Shown here: in pieces, positions 34,186-45,723 of the stretch
Layout: each line of letters starts with the position of its first letter
How positions within the stretch are numbered: the stretch's first letter is position 1
Assembly: GCF_005405485.1 (NCBI RefSeq)
Contig: NZ_BJED01000008.1
Span: 124,001 to 188,000, forward strand
Direction: 5' to 3'
DNA: 64,000 bases
From: Enterococcus hulanensis
GTDB taxonomy: Bacteria > Bacillota > Bacilli > Lactobacillales > Enterococcaceae
The notes under the pieces: model-generated
What the model was told of the DNA's origin: nothing
Seen by the model: the letters and a program-made list of their open reading frames with translations, nothing else
Databases searched by the model: none
Program-made: the position numbers and the translations under genes

Positions 34186-35121
34186 TTAAAGATAATACTT
34201 TGTTCTATCTTCGCTTAGAATATTTTCCTTGTAGCCATACAAGCCCTCTTTGATAGCAGCGATACTTTCTTCAAAAAGATCCTTCATGTCAAATTCTATA
34301 CCTAGATAAACATTTTCAAGTTGGCCATAAAAATCGATGAAATTTGCTTTGTTTACTAAATCAGCTGAATCAAGTCCATAGTATGTCAGAACTTTTTGGA
34401 CAAATTCCTGATCAAAACCTTCCTCATAATCATACATCAAGCAAACAAATTCCATATCACGATCATAAATTGCGACATCTCCAAAGTCTATCAATCCGCA
34501 AATTTTATCATCAGCTTGGTCATAATATACATTGCTGGCTCCAAAATCATTATGGATCAAGCTTTTTTGATACTGAAAGTCCTGCTTTAGCAGCTGATGA
34601 TAAACCTCGTCAATCTGGTGTTGGACCGTTTCCTTTAGATGGGGATAGGCAGCTTTTTTGATGATCTCATATTCATAGGCGGCTTTTACCTTTTTATTTA
34701 CTTCAAGTCCTTCGATTTGTGTTGACAGCTCAATCTTGTGCAGCGCCTTGAAGAAAGCTGCCAGCTCCTTAGCCATTTGCTCCTTTCGTTCATTCGTTAA
34801 TGTTGCCAATAGCTCAGCATCCAGAGGCACACCTTCGATTTTTTCGTGCCCAGCAAAAGTTAGTTGATTCGGCTGATCCGACGTTCCAATAAAACAAATC
34901 GCTGGAACTTTCAGCGGCACTTTATCCTTTATTTCCTTCAGTACGATAGCTTCCTTATAAAGATTTCTCGCCGCTCTGGCATGACGGGGGAATTTAAATA
35001 CGTAAGCCTGGTTCAGCAGAAAAGCCTCACTGTCATAACCCGCACCCAAAAACTCAATTTCTTCGATCACTAAATCAGGATATTCCTGCTTGATCTGTTT
35101 AACTGCTTCTAATTTATCCAT
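34186..35121 (-). CDS. Aminoglycoside phosphotransferase-like kinase (APH(2'')-type)
   Basis: A 311-residue protein of the choline/aminoglycoside kinase superfamily. N-terminal lobe: EEIEFLGAGYDSEAFLLN and YVFKFPRHARAARNL (nucleotide lysine). C-terminal lobe: SLIHNDFGASNVYYD (catalytic Asp in HNDFGASN, about residue 195) and GLIDFGDVAIYDRDMEF (Mg-binding Asp). This resembles APH(2'') enzymes, but intrinsic enterococcal homologues may phosphorylate other compounds. It overlaps the upstream EamA-GNAT gene by 8 nt and belongs to the same transcript, so a role in small-molecule modification or efflux is suggested only by context. Confidence 0.82.
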   Translation of the reverse strand: MDKLEAVKQIKQEYPDLVIEEIEFLGAGYDSEAFLLNQAYVFKFPRHARAARNLYKEAIVLKEIKDKVPLKVPAICFIGTSDQPNQLTFAGHEKIEGVPLDAELLATLTNERKEQMAKELAAFFKALHKIELSTQIEGLEVNKKVKAAYEYEIIKKAAYPHLKETVQHQIDEVYHQLLKQDFQYQKSLIHNDFGASNVYYDQADDKICGLIDFGDVAIYDRDMEFVCLMYDYEEGFDQEFVQKVLTYYGLDSADLVNKANFIDFYGQLENVYLGIEFDMKDLFEESIAAIKEGLYGYKENILSEDRTKYYL

Positions 35122-36487
35122 TGGTCACCTCATCTTTTAAATCTAAGCGCAGATACAACACCTCAAAAGGTAAATGTGAAAAATTTTGGGAACAAACAAT
35201 TTGATAACCCATTTTTTGATACCAATTTTTCAAATCCCTATTTTCTTTGATGATTCCGATATTGATCGTCTCCATCTGGTCGTTATAGGCAATCTCCTTT
35301 GCACGATTCAAAATAAGCTTGCCGTAATTTTTACCTCGTTCAGAAGGAATAATAGAGACTTTCTCTAAATCCGCTTGCTGATTCTCATGATAGACTAACT
35401 CAAAAAAGCCGATCATTTTCTTTCCCAAGTAAACACCAAACAGCTGACTACCATTTTCCAGATCGTTCATTAAATGTTTTGCTTGTGTAAAGGCTCCGTT
35501 GGTTGGGCAATTATCGATTGTTAAGTCAAAATCATTGGCCGTAGCCGCAAAGCTTTCTCGAATAACATGAGCCGCAGTCTCTAAATCATCCTTATTTAAA
35601 AGCCCAATCGTCACTTTTGGAGCAAATAATTGGTCACTATTAAACAAAACCAGACCAGTCAAAATGATCACTCCGCCAACAATCGTTGATACATCAGGAA
35701 ATTCTTTAGCAATGACCAATCCTAGGACCGTCGTCAATAGCGGTGTCACGTACATATAATTACTGACTGAAGCGATATTTTCAGCGACTTCAAAGGCCTT
35801 TGTCCATGAAACATAAGCGATCGCGCTTGATAAAATTCCCATGATCAAGACAAGAATCACTGAATTGAATGAGATCCCTTGTACCTCATTGATCGTTTTA
35901 GGCAAAAAAATCGCCAGCATAATCGTTCCGGCAAAAATACTCATCATCGTACTCTGAATCGCCGAGTACTTTTGGACTAATTTCTTTTGCAGCAAGTTGT
36001 AAGCTGCGAGTAATACCGCCGCCAGAAAAAGCCAGTTCAGACCATTACTGATCGTGAACCCCTTACTTAGAATCGTAATGATCAACACACCCAGAAAAGA
36101 TACACCTGTTGCGAACCATTGCTTCACGGTAATTTTTTCTTTATAGAACAACCGCGAAAGTAATGCTGTAATCATTGGTACTGTCGCGATGATGACACTG
36201 CTGGTTGCCGCGTTCACCTCTTTGACTCCTTTGTTGAAGGCGATCATATAAAAGAAAAAACCAGCCGCTCCAGTCAAGAGGATCATTCCCAAATCTTTTG
36301 ATTCAACCTTTCGTAATTTCAAAAAAGGAATCAAACATAGTAAAACGAGCGACGCAATCAAGTAGCGTAAAAAGCCTAACGCTTCTGATGATATTTCCCG
36401 CATCACCAGCCGTGACAATACAAACGCTAATGACCAGCAAATAATCGTAATGCCCGCGTACACATGGAAACTGAAATTCTTTTTCAT
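35114..36487 (-). CDS. EamA drug/metabolite transporter fused to a GNAT acetyltransferase
   Basis: A 457-residue fusion. Residues 1-290 form ten hydrophobic segments in two EamA repeats (FHVYAGITIICWSLAFVLSR ... ATVPMITALLSRLFYKEK; second repeat from GLNWLFLAAVLLAAYN). Residues about 305-450 form a GNAT domain (VTIGLLNKDDLETAAHVI ... SIIPSERGKNYGKLILNRA ... NWYQKMGYQIV). Start chosen at ATG 36487 after a GGAGGCC site. Such a fusion is unusual and suggests that an exported or imported compound is acetylated near the membrane, but this is inference. Confidence 0.85.
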   Translation of the reverse strand: MKKNFSFHVYAGITIICWSLAFVLSRLVMREISSEALGFLRYLIASLVLLCLIPFLKLRKVESKDLGMILLTGAAGFFFYMIAFNKGVKEVNAATSSVIIATVPMITALLSRLFYKEKITVKQWFATGVSFLGVLIITILSKGFTISNGLNWLFLAAVLLAAYNLLQKKLVQKYSAIQSTMMSIFAGTIMLAIFLPKTINEVQGISFNSVILVLIMGILSSAIAYVSWTKAFEVAENIASVSNYMYVTPLLTTVLGLVIAKEFPDVSTIVGGVIILTGLVLFNSDQLFAPKVTIGLLNKDDLETAAHVIRESFAATANDFDLTIDNCPTNGAFTQAKHLMNDLENGSQLFGVYLGKKMIGFFELVYHENQQADLEKVSIIPSERGKNYGKLILNRAKEIAYNDQMETINIGIIKENRDLKNWYQKMGYQIVCSQNFSHLPFEVLYLRLDLKDEVTNG

Positions 36488-36577
36488 TTTTGGCCTCCTT
36501 AAAGAATTGTTTCTTCCTCTAACCACTTTAATTAATTCAATCATACAGGGAAAATAATGCAACGACTACCCTGAATT

Positions 36578-36608
36578 AAAGAAAGCCCACAAGAGTAAAC
36601 TTGTGGAC
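36578..36608 (-). terminator. Terminator after padR
   Basis: Minus-strand GTCCACAAG-TTTACT-CTTGTGGGC followed by TTTCTTT, overlapping the padR stop and upstream of the EamA-GNAT transcript. Confidence 0.8.
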
Positions 36609-37129
36609 TACTTTTGGTATTCAGTTAACTGTTCTTTGAACCAGGTCAAATTTACTTCATGATGTCGTTTGGAATTCTCCATCATTTTTACAAAATTAGG
36701 ACGCAGCTGCTCTGGTGATTGCAGTGCAAGTTCGATCAATCGGATTTTTTCCTGCGTCTGTTGGATTTGTTTTACCAATAACTGCTCCATCTCATCGGAG
36801 CCTGCCTGATCAACAAACAGCATCGGCGTATAAAACGGAAAAATGATTGGATCATTTTGACTGCCGTATTTCATAAACAGCCGTTCAAATTCTTTTTCAC
36901 CTAAATCCGTCAGGACATAGCGATTTTTTTCTTTCTCACTAGGCTGCCCATTTGTCGGTACTTTTCTGATCATGCCCTTTTCTTCAAGCTGCTGCATATT
37001 ATAATAGAAGGAACCCTTCGTAAAACGAACAAAATATTGGAAATAATTAGCTTGCATATCAGCCAGCAATTCATAGCCATAGGACTCTGGCTTTTCTTTC
37101 AGCAAACCTAAAATCAAAAGCGGAATCAT
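36608..37129 (-). CDS. PadR-family transcriptional regulator
   Basis: A 173-residue winged-helix regulator. The N-terminal PadR domain (LLILGLLKEKPESYGYELLADM, then TKGSFYYNMQQLEEKGMI) is followed by a helical dimerisation domain, rich in Glu and Gln, from about residue 110. It is 17 nt behind the SGNH esterase gene and probably part of the same transcript. A perfect 28-bp palindrome upstream of that transcript is the obvious candidate operator for autoregulation. Confidence 0.87.
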   Translation of the reverse strand: MIPLLILGLLKEKPESYGYELLADMQANYFQYFVRFTKGSFYYNMQQLEEKGMIRKVPTNGQPSEKEKNRYVLTDLGEKEFERLFMKYGSQNDPIIFPFYTPMLFVDQAGSDEMEQLLVKQIQQTQEKIRLIELALQSPEQLRPNFVKMMENSKRHHEVNLTWFKEQLTEYQK

Positions 37130-37146
37130 CTTGCTGCTCCTTTCAC

Positions 37147-37989
37147 TTACTTGGTGATCTCAGTAAATTTTTCTATAAAATTCTGATAATCCAACTTCCC
37201 GAGTGCAAAATCGCGACTCAATAAATAGATTTTTTCATTTTTCGTCGTTGCTCGACCATAAATCTTGCTGAGCTGCTCGTCTTCATTTCCCAAGGCCGTA
37301 GAAATATCGGCCTTCTTCGCAAAAGCTTCGTAATATCGAATTCCGAATTGTCGTTGTGATTCTCCATTGATATGAATACCGTCTGGATTGGCTGTCAGGT
37401 TCTCCGCGCTGACCAAATAGCAATTTTCTAATTCTGAGACAACTTTTTCTATCTCTTGATTGATTTCCTCAAATTCCACCGCACTTAAACCAAAACCAGT
37501 TTTTCCTAAGAAGGTCGGAAGTGTTCCAACGATGATCGGCAATTCCGGCAGCCCAAGCTCTTGTCGAAAATGTTCGAAAACTGCTTTTAATTTTTCAGCA
37601 TATTCTTTATAGCGCCCATTTAAGCTGTCAGTTTCACCCTGATGCCATAAAATCCCGATCAATTCACTAGATTCCATCGCAAATTTTGCTTCACTAAGTG
37701 CATGTCGGCTCAGAACTTGATCCGACGCCCATTCATCAATCGAACTTCCGCCTTCCGCGCAGGGGATCAAACCTAATTTCTCAGCGGGATGATCTTGTGA
37801 CCAAGCGGCGGCAAAAGATGCGGCTGGACCAACACCGGCAACTTCTCGATCTGAATGAATTGGTTCTGCCATCATTTGCCAGCGGCCATTGCGCAGCATC
37901 TCGATATTTTCATTATAAATAGCTGGAACTTCACTTAGATACCCACGTCCTGCCATATTTGATTGGCCAATCAATAAAATTGATTTCAT
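37147..37989 (-). CDS. SGNH/SASA-type carbohydrate esterase (sialate O-acetylesterase-like)
   Basis: A 280-residue enzyme with the catalytic serine block SILLIGQSNMAGRGYL at residues 3-18, ILWHQGETDSLNGRYKEY near residue 110 and the C-terminal Asp-His block ANPDGIHINGESQRQFG near residue 210. This layout fits the SASA (DUF303) carbohydrate esterase family that removes acetyl groups from sugars. There is no signal peptide, so the substrate is intracellular. The remainder after residue 235 may be a short separate domain. It is the first gene of a PadR-controlled operon. Confidence 0.82.
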   Translation of the reverse strand: MKSILLIGQSNMAGRGYLSEVPAIYNENIEMLRNGRWQMMAEPIHSDREVAGVGPAASFAAAWSQDHPAEKLGLIPCAEGGSSIDEWASDQVLSRHALSEAKFAMESSELIGILWHQGETDSLNGRYKEYAEKLKAVFEHFRQELGLPELPIIVGTLPTFLGKTGFGLSAVEFEEINQEIEKVVSELENCYLVSAENLTANPDGIHINGESQRQFGIRYYEAFAKKADISTALGNEDEQLSKIYGRATTKNEKIYLLSRDFALGKLDYQNFIEKFTEITK

Positions 37990-38017
37990 TTTCTACACCT
38001 CAATTTCTTTTCTCTGC

Positions 38018-38045
38018 ACACTATAGTCTAATTAGACTATAGTGT
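38018..38045. promoter_or_regulatory. Perfect 28-bp palindrome, candidate PadR operator
   Basis: ACACTATAGTCTAA followed by its exact reverse complement, 29 bp before the esterase start codon. Its size and place fit an operator for the PadR protein encoded in the same operon. No clear -35/-10 pair was fixed. Confidence 0.65.
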
Positions 38046-38059
38046 CAATCATCAGCCCA

Positions 38060-38087
38060 CAAAAAAGCCCCTCTATAATAGAGGAGC
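38060..38087 (-). terminator. Terminator after GFA-family gene
   Basis: Minus-strand GCTCCTCTA-TTA-TAGAGGGGC followed by TTTTTT, immediately after the GFA-family gene. Confidence 0.8.
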
Positions 38088-38094
38088 AATAAAA

Positions 38095-38511
38095 TTATTC
38101 TGTAATCTCTTGAAAATTATGATCCAACCGTTTAGTTTTATTCGCGAAATCATAGTATGCTGGTTTGCGATCATAAAACAATTGCAAGCCAAAATCTGCA
38201 ACTTCGATTATTTCCGGGAATAACTCTGCATTAAAACAATAATGATCTCGCCCTAGATGATGCCAATACAGATACGTACCACAAGTCGAACAGAAACACC
38301 GCTCAACCTCTTCACTAGAACGATAGCGAGTCACTGAATCCTCCACCACATTTAATACAACATTTTCACTTTTCTCCGGATCGATACCCATTACCGGTCC
38401 AGCTGACATTTTACGACACATATCGCAGTGGCAACTGTAAATAAAATTTCCATACCGTTTGATCGTTATCTGATTTTTTCCACACAAACAAGTTCCCTTT
38501 ACATTTTCCAT
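38095..38511 (-). CDS. GFA/CENP-V-type zinc protein
   Basis: A 138-residue small zinc protein with the conserved Cys ligands in CLCGKN, YSCHCDMCRKMSA and CFCSTCGTYLYWH. This fits the GFA (glutathione-dependent formaldehyde-activating, CENP-V) fold, whose exact role in most bacteria is unclear and need not involve formaldehyde. Start chosen at 38511, after an AGGAGA site; a GTG 15 nt upstream is less convincing. Monocistronic, with its own terminator. Confidence 0.82.
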   Translation of the reverse strand: MENVKGTCLCGKNQITIKRYGNFIYSCHCDMCRKMSAGPVMGIDPEKSENVVLNVVEDSVTRYRSSEEVERCFCSTCGTYLYWHHLGRDHYCFNAELFPEIIEVADFGLQLFYDRKPAYYDFANKTKRLDHNFQEITE

Positions 38512-38715
38512 CCTATCTCTCCTCACTCTTTTAATTAAATTATAGCAGATTTTAGAGAACTGTTGTTCGTTTCAGTTGATTAACTCTCAGATTTTTTACC
38601 AATTTAGCTCTATGACGCTCTGGTATCGACTAAGTACTGATCCATTTTTAAAATGGAATTCTCAAAAAAAAGAACTTCCAAATAGGAAATTCTCAAAAAT
38701 AATCGATGACCATTT

Positions 38716-39183
38716 TTATCTCAGAACCGCTGCGACTTCCCCAACTTGCTTCTCGCCTAAATGAACGGAGACTTCCTTATCTTTCATTTCTGGGAAAACA
38801 ACGATTACGATGTTGTCTTTATTTTTTTCTGCTAGAAAAGCTAGATCGACCTGAACTAATGGGTCGCCTGTTTTTACTTTTTGGCCTTCTTGGATCGACG
38901 AGCTAAAGCCTTCGCCGTTCAGCTCCACAGTGTCCAGTCCAATATGAATCAAAACGTCTAATCCATCTTCAGCCTTCAATGTCAGCGCATGCAAAGAAGG
39001 AAAAACTGATTTGATTGTCCCTTTAACCGGTGAACAGATTTTTCCGTCTGATGGTTTGACGGCAAAGCCCTCCCCCATCATTTTTTCGCCAAAGACCGGA
39101 TCGCTTACTTCTTTTAGCTCAACTACTTCTCCATTTACAGGTGTGTTGATCTCGTTGCTTTTACTTTTGAATAATCCAAACAT
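38716..39183 (-). CDS. PTS EIIA, glucose family
   Basis: A 155-residue phosphocarrier that would pass phosphate from HPr to an EIIB of the glucose/alpha-glucoside family. The DVLIHIGLDTVEL motif gives the phosphorylated histidine (His80); His65 in SLHALTLKAE is the second active-site histidine. It is a single domain protein, and the EIICB encoded at 43695-45311 lacks an EIIA domain, so the two probably work together although they are in separate transcripts. It is divergent from the RpiR regulator. Confidence 0.9.
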   Translation of the reverse strand: MFGLFKSKSNEINTPVNGEVVELKEVSDPVFGEKMMGEGFAVKPSDGKICSPVKGTIKSVFPSLHALTLKAEDGLDVLIHIGLDTVELNGEGFSSSIQEGQKVKTGDPLVQVDLAFLAEKNKDNIVIVVFPEMKDKEVSVHLGEKQVGEVAAVLR

Positions 39184-39291
39184 TTTTGTGCTCCTTTCTA
39201 CATTGTTTAAAGTACCACTTACTTTTTTCCATTGCCCTTAGTGTATAATACAAAAGTAAGGATTTTATTAATTTTTTTAGGAGGCGCAGGA

Positions 39292-40017
39292 ATGGATCTA
39301 GAATTGATTACTAAAGGAAAACAGCTATCTGATAATGATCTGGCAATCTTGACTTATTTAGCTGCTCATATAAATGAATTAGACGGCGTTTCATTGAGAA
39401 AAATCGCCGCAACGCTTTATACTTCACCAGCGACCATTGTACGTTTAGCACAAAAACTGGACTTCTCTGGATATCTAGAGCTGTTTTACTTTTTAAAAAA
39501 TCAATACCAGCCACAAAACCAATTCGTTGAAGCCACAGTGGATATCTCTATTCCTACAGAAAGGATCGCTCCTTCGATCCAAAATATGAAGCAAATCTAT
39601 CAGAAAAACCAAGGAAAGTTCATTACGATCTATGCCACTGGTTTTTCAAGTATCATTGCCGAATATCTTTACAAAAAGCTGCTGGTAAACGGCATTAAGA
39701 CCCTTTTTGTGAATGCGGCAGATTCTTCAGGGATCATCAACAATAACGCCGATACTATTAGTATGCTGATCGTCATTTCTAAATCCGGCGAGACTCAAAA
39801 GGTCATTGAAAAAATGCAGTTTTCACAGGATCGCAACATTCCGACGATTTTATTTACAGGAAATAGTCAATCGCGGGCGACGGAAGCTGCGACGATTATT
39901 TTTGAAGTTGCCGATGAACGTCCGCTTGACAGTCAAAATATTAAATACAACAGCTTTTTCGGTAAATCACTACTACTGATGGAATATATCGTTCAAGAGT
40001 TTACCAAAACAAATTAA
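39292..40017 (+). CDS. RpiR-family transcriptional regulator
   Basis: A 241-residue regulator: N-terminal helix-turn-helix (LRKIAATLYTSPATIVRLAQKL near residue 35-55), and a C-terminal SIS phosphosugar domain (TIYATGFSSIIAEYLYKKL; VISKSGETQKVIEKM). Start chosen at ATG 39292 after GGAGGCG; an earlier in-frame start adds a hydrophobic stretch without a ribosome site. It is divergent from EIIA and convergent with the gluconokinase gene (stop codons overlap by 3 nt), so it likely controls this cluster with a phosphosugar as ligand. A CTTACTTTT/AAAAGTAAG repeat lies in its promoter. Confidence 0.87.
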   Translation: MDLELITKGKQLSDNDLAILTYLAAHINELDGVSLRKIAATLYTSPATIVRLAQKLDFSGYLELFYFLKNQYQPQNQFVEATVDISIPTERIAPSIQNMKQIYQKNQGKFITIYATGFSSIIAEYLYKKLLVNGIKTLFVNAADSSGIINNNADTISMLIVISKSGETQKVIEKMQFSQDRNIPTILFTGNSQSRATEAATIIFEVADERPLDSQNIKYNSFFGKSLLLMEYIVQEFTKTN

Positions 40018-41390
40018 TCAAAATAATTCTCTGCGATCTGATCATAGGCAGCATGATTGCTTAGATCTGGCAGAAAAATCTGCTGACTCTCTTCAATCAT
40101 CAATTCCGGCTGTTCTAATAAATAGTACAAGCCAAAAATTGGTTCATTTTGCTGGGCATAGCAGCATTTCACGCCAAAAACATCTGCTGCTAATTGTCCC
40201 AGCTCTGTCGTTTGGAAAAAGCCGCCGCTGACTGAAAGCTCTTCGCCTTTCGCGACTAATTCAACTAGTCGGCGGATATTCAGCAATACTCCCTCCACCA
40301 CGCTTCGCAGCATATCGTTTCTCGTATGCTGCAAAGTCAAATCATAAAAGCCGCCTTTGATTTCATTGCTCCAATAAGGCGCCCGCTCTCCATTCAAATA
40401 AGGCCAAAAGCGCAGCCCATTTGCCCCAATCTCCGTTTCAGTCAACAACTTCGGCAACCTCTCATAAAATCTCGCTGGATTTTCCGTTAAATGATTCGCC
40501 GCCCAAGCTAATACAACCCCGCCATTATTTGAAGGCGCTCCGCTAACCAATAAACCTGCTTTTAAATAGTAGCAAAAGTTTTGCTTCTTCTGATCCAATT
40601 GAATGTCTTTTGTGATTTGACGAACCGCGGCGCTTGTACCGATCGTCAGGCTGGCAGTTCTTCCGGTAGAATAATAGCTGGCATATGCAGCTAGCGTCCC
40701 ATCACTTGCGCCGATAACGACTTTTACATCTGGTGTAAATCCAAACAAATCACGTTTGTCAGGCACCATTTCGAAGCTTTGATCCGTATCAACCAATGGA
40801 GCCAACTGCTCTGGTTTAACTCCAAGAAATTCAAGGATCTCTTCACTCCACTGTTTTTCCCGCAAATCAAAAAGCCCCGTCGCAGAAGCAGTCGCATAAT
40901 CAATCACCGCTTCTCCGGTAAAATACTTCATAAGCAATTCCTTGATGCCATACCAATGGATTCCTGCTGGATAGATTTCATTTTCTTGAAAATACAGCAG
41001 CTTCGCAAATGTTGACATCGCGTGAATCGGCGTACCAGATAGCTTATAAAAGTGTGCCGCTAAATCCATTTGCTTAAATCGGTCAATACTCGTCGCCGCT
41101 TGAAGGTCAGACCATAAAAAGATTTGCTTTCTGCCATCATCAGGCATCAAGCTATGCATCGCTGTACTGAAGCTAATCGTCCTTACCTGCTGACGAAGCT
41201 CTATGGGGATCGCTAGCAACCCTGCTTGTAAAATCGTTAGAAGTTCATTTCCATCTTGATACTTTATCCGATCGTCGCCATAGGTTTGGAGAAGTAATTC
41301 ACTCGAATAAAGCAGTTCGTTTTCTTTGATCAGACCTAGTTTGATCGCTGTCGTTCCAATATCTATTCCTAAAAATACTGACAAAATCAT
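40014..41390 (-). CDS. Gluconokinase-like FGGY kinase
   Basis: A 458-residue FGGY sugar kinase. The N-terminal FLGIDIGTTAIKLGLI phosphate site, SFSTAMHSLMPDDGRKQ, VVIGASDGTLAAYASYY and the C-terminal GLRFWPYLNGERAPYWSNE and SGGFFQTTELGQLAADVFG segments most resemble the gluconate kinase (GntK-type FGGY) subgroup. With 6-phosphogluconate dehydrogenase directly upstream (4-nt ATGA overlap) this should convert gluconate to 6-phosphogluconate. The window contains no gluconate permease, so the gluconate might come from inside the cell. Confidence 0.85.
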   Translation of the reverse strand: MILSVFLGIDIGTTAIKLGLIKENELLYSSELLLQTYGDDRIKYQDGNELLTILQAGLLAIPIELRQQVRTISFSTAMHSLMPDDGRKQIFLWSDLQAATSIDRFKQMDLAAHFYKLSGTPIHAMSTFAKLLYFQENEIYPAGIHWYGIKELLMKYFTGEAVIDYATASATGLFDLREKQWSEEILEFLGVKPEQLAPLVDTDQSFEMVPDKRDLFGFTPDVKVVIGASDGTLAAYASYYSTGRTASLTIGTSAAVRQITKDIQLDQKKQNFCYYLKAGLLVSGAPSNNGGVVLAWAANHLTENPARFYERLPKLLTETEIGANGLRFWPYLNGERAPYWSNEIKGGFYDLTLQHTRNDMLRSVVEGVLLNIRRLVELVAKGEELSVSGGFFQTTELGQLAADVFGVKCCYAQQNEPIFGLYYLLEQPELMIEESQQIFLPDLSNHAAYDQIAENYFD

Positions 41391-42289
41391 TCATCCTTTA
41401 CAATGGCGTGTCCGCCAAACTGATTGCGCAATAATGCGACAAGCTTCTCACTTATCTTATCACAATCCTCCGAAGCAAAGCGCGTCATAAGCGACTGCGT
41501 GATCACCGGCAGATTCACTTTTAATCTCAAGGCTTCCTCAACTGTCCATTTCCCTTCACCTGAAGAAGGAATGACTCCTGCTATTTCAGTCATCTCTTTA
41601 GGCTGATGATAGATTTTTTCAGTTAACTCCATCAACCATGATCGAATCACTGAGCCATGATTGAAGACTTGAGCAACTTCAGCCAGTTGAAAATCATAAG
41701 GACTATGATGCAGTAAGTTGAAGCCTTCACCAATCGACTGCATCATCCCATATTCAATCCCATTATGAACCATCTTGAGGTAATGACCGCTGCCAGCCGG
41801 ACCAGCATGAATAAATCCTTTATCCACACACAAATCGGTAAACAGCGGCTTGAGTTCAGCAAAAATTTGCTGGTCGCCTCCAATCATCACACATGCACCA
41901 TTTCTTGCTCCTTCTACTCCGCCAGAGGTTCCGACATCAAGAAAGTGAACGCCTCGCTGCTGACAATACTCAAAATTTTTTAAACTATCCTGATAGTGAG
42001 AGTTTCCAGCTTCGATCACAATATCACCCTCGTTCAAAAAATCAGCAACAGTCATTACCATATTATTTGTCAAAATTCCTGCCGGCAGCATCAGCCAAAC
42101 GATCTGCTGCTTTGTTTGCTCCGCTAATAAGCTTTCAATATCAAAATAGAAGCTTCCACCCATTTTTTGTAGTGCTTTAGCGATACTGGGATCAATGTCA
42201 AAGCCCTTTACTTGATGCTGGTGCCTTAATAAATTTTCGGCAATCCCCATACCCATTTTACCTAAACCGATCATTGCGATCTCCATCAT
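41387..42289 (-). CDS. 6-phosphogluconate dehydrogenase, short (GndA-like) form
   Basis: Oxidative decarboxylation of 6-phosphogluconate to ribulose 5-phosphate. The 300-residue length is that of the short form (about 300 versus 470). It has the Rossmann start IAMIGLGKMGMGIAENLL, the GTSGGVEGARNGACVMIGGD segment near residue 125, and the catalytic KMVHNGIEYGMMQ segment near residue 180. Two ATG codons lie at the start, both near AGGAGG. A hairpin terminator separates it from the upstream glucosidase gene, so gnd-gntK may be made in smaller amounts than the glucosidase. Confidence 0.88.
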   Translation of the reverse strand: MMEIAMIGLGKMGMGIAENLLRHQHQVKGFDIDPSIAKALQKMGGSFYFDIESLLAEQTKQQIVWLMLPAGILTNNMVMTVADFLNEGDIVIEAGNSHYQDSLKNFEYCQQRGVHFLDVGTSGGVEGARNGACVMIGGDQQIFAELKPLFTDLCVDKGFIHAGPAGSGHYLKMVHNGIEYGMMQSIGEGFNLLHHSPYDFQLAEVAQVFNHGSVIRSWLMELTEKIYHQPKEMTEIAGVIPSSGEGKWTVEEALRLKVNLPVITQSLMTRFASEDCDKISEKLVALLRNQFGGHAIVKDE

Positions 42290-42308
42290 TATTCCTCCTG
42301 CTTTTTAG

Positions 42309-42353
42309 AAAAAGGGAACCTAACGACAACGAATTCGCTGCCGTTACGTCCCT
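42309..42353 (-). terminator. Intra-operon terminator/attenuator
   Basis: Minus-strand extended hairpin (AGGGACGTAACGGCAGCGAA paired with the second arm to AGGTTCCCT) followed by TTTTTC. It stands between the glucosidase and gnd genes and may reduce readthrough. Confidence 0.7.
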
Positions 42354-42360
42354 AAAAAAA

Positions 42361-45311
<2,951 letters not shown>

Positions 45312-45369
45312 TCTATCTCCTTCTTTTTGTGATGTGTTCAGTATACGGGGCACACTTGCAAAAATAAAT

Positions 45370-45383
45370 GGATACCGCTTACA
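45370..45383 (-). promoter_or_regulatory. cre-like sequence upstream of EIICB
   Basis: Minus strand TGTAAGCGGTATCC matches the cre consensus at 12 of 14 positions. It lies 59 nt before the EIICB start codon, a plausible place for CcpA repression. The mismatches make it weaker than the boxes at 9586, 32243 and 50448. Confidence 0.4.
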
Positions 45384-45426
45384 ACTCAACTGGTTTCATG
45401 ATTTGAAATATGTTTCATAGATAAGA

Positions 45427-45722
45427 TAAGAAAGGCTTCGCGAACTCGCTCAGCTTTTGAGCACCAAGTAGGTACTGTTCCACATCAGCTCCAAAGACCA
45501 ATCGCTGTGTCTCACAGCAATAAGACCAAAATATTTCTAAATTGCTTCTCAAATTTCGAAATATTTTTGCTTATTGCCGATATGCTAGTTCTGCTTAATG
45601 CTAATTTAGCAGCAACTGGCTGGGTCACACCGTTGTGTAGAAAGGCTAGTTCGTGAAGCCAGACATGGATATACCCGCTACAAAGCGATTTATTCATGTG
45701 AAAATTTTATACTTTCTTTATA
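45427..45722. repeat. Dispersed intergenic repeat, copy 1 (longer)
   Basis: Shares three blocks with copy 2 at 58206-58385: GAAAGGCTTCGCGAACTCGC, AATTGCTTCTCAAATTTCG and AAGCCAGACATGGATATACC. It carries two extra segments of about 60 nt that copy 2 lacks. A 61-residue open frame in it is broken by the deletions in copy 2, so I do not call it a gene. No terminal inverted repeats seen. Possibly a remnant of a mobile or regulatory element. Confidence 0.7.
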
Positions 45723-45723
45723 A

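Noticed and set aside
45512-45697. A 61-residue minus-strand frame inside repeat copy 1
   Set aside because: The frame is destroyed by the deletions in copy 2, has no ribosome site and no family resemblance; it is more likely part of a non-coding repeat.
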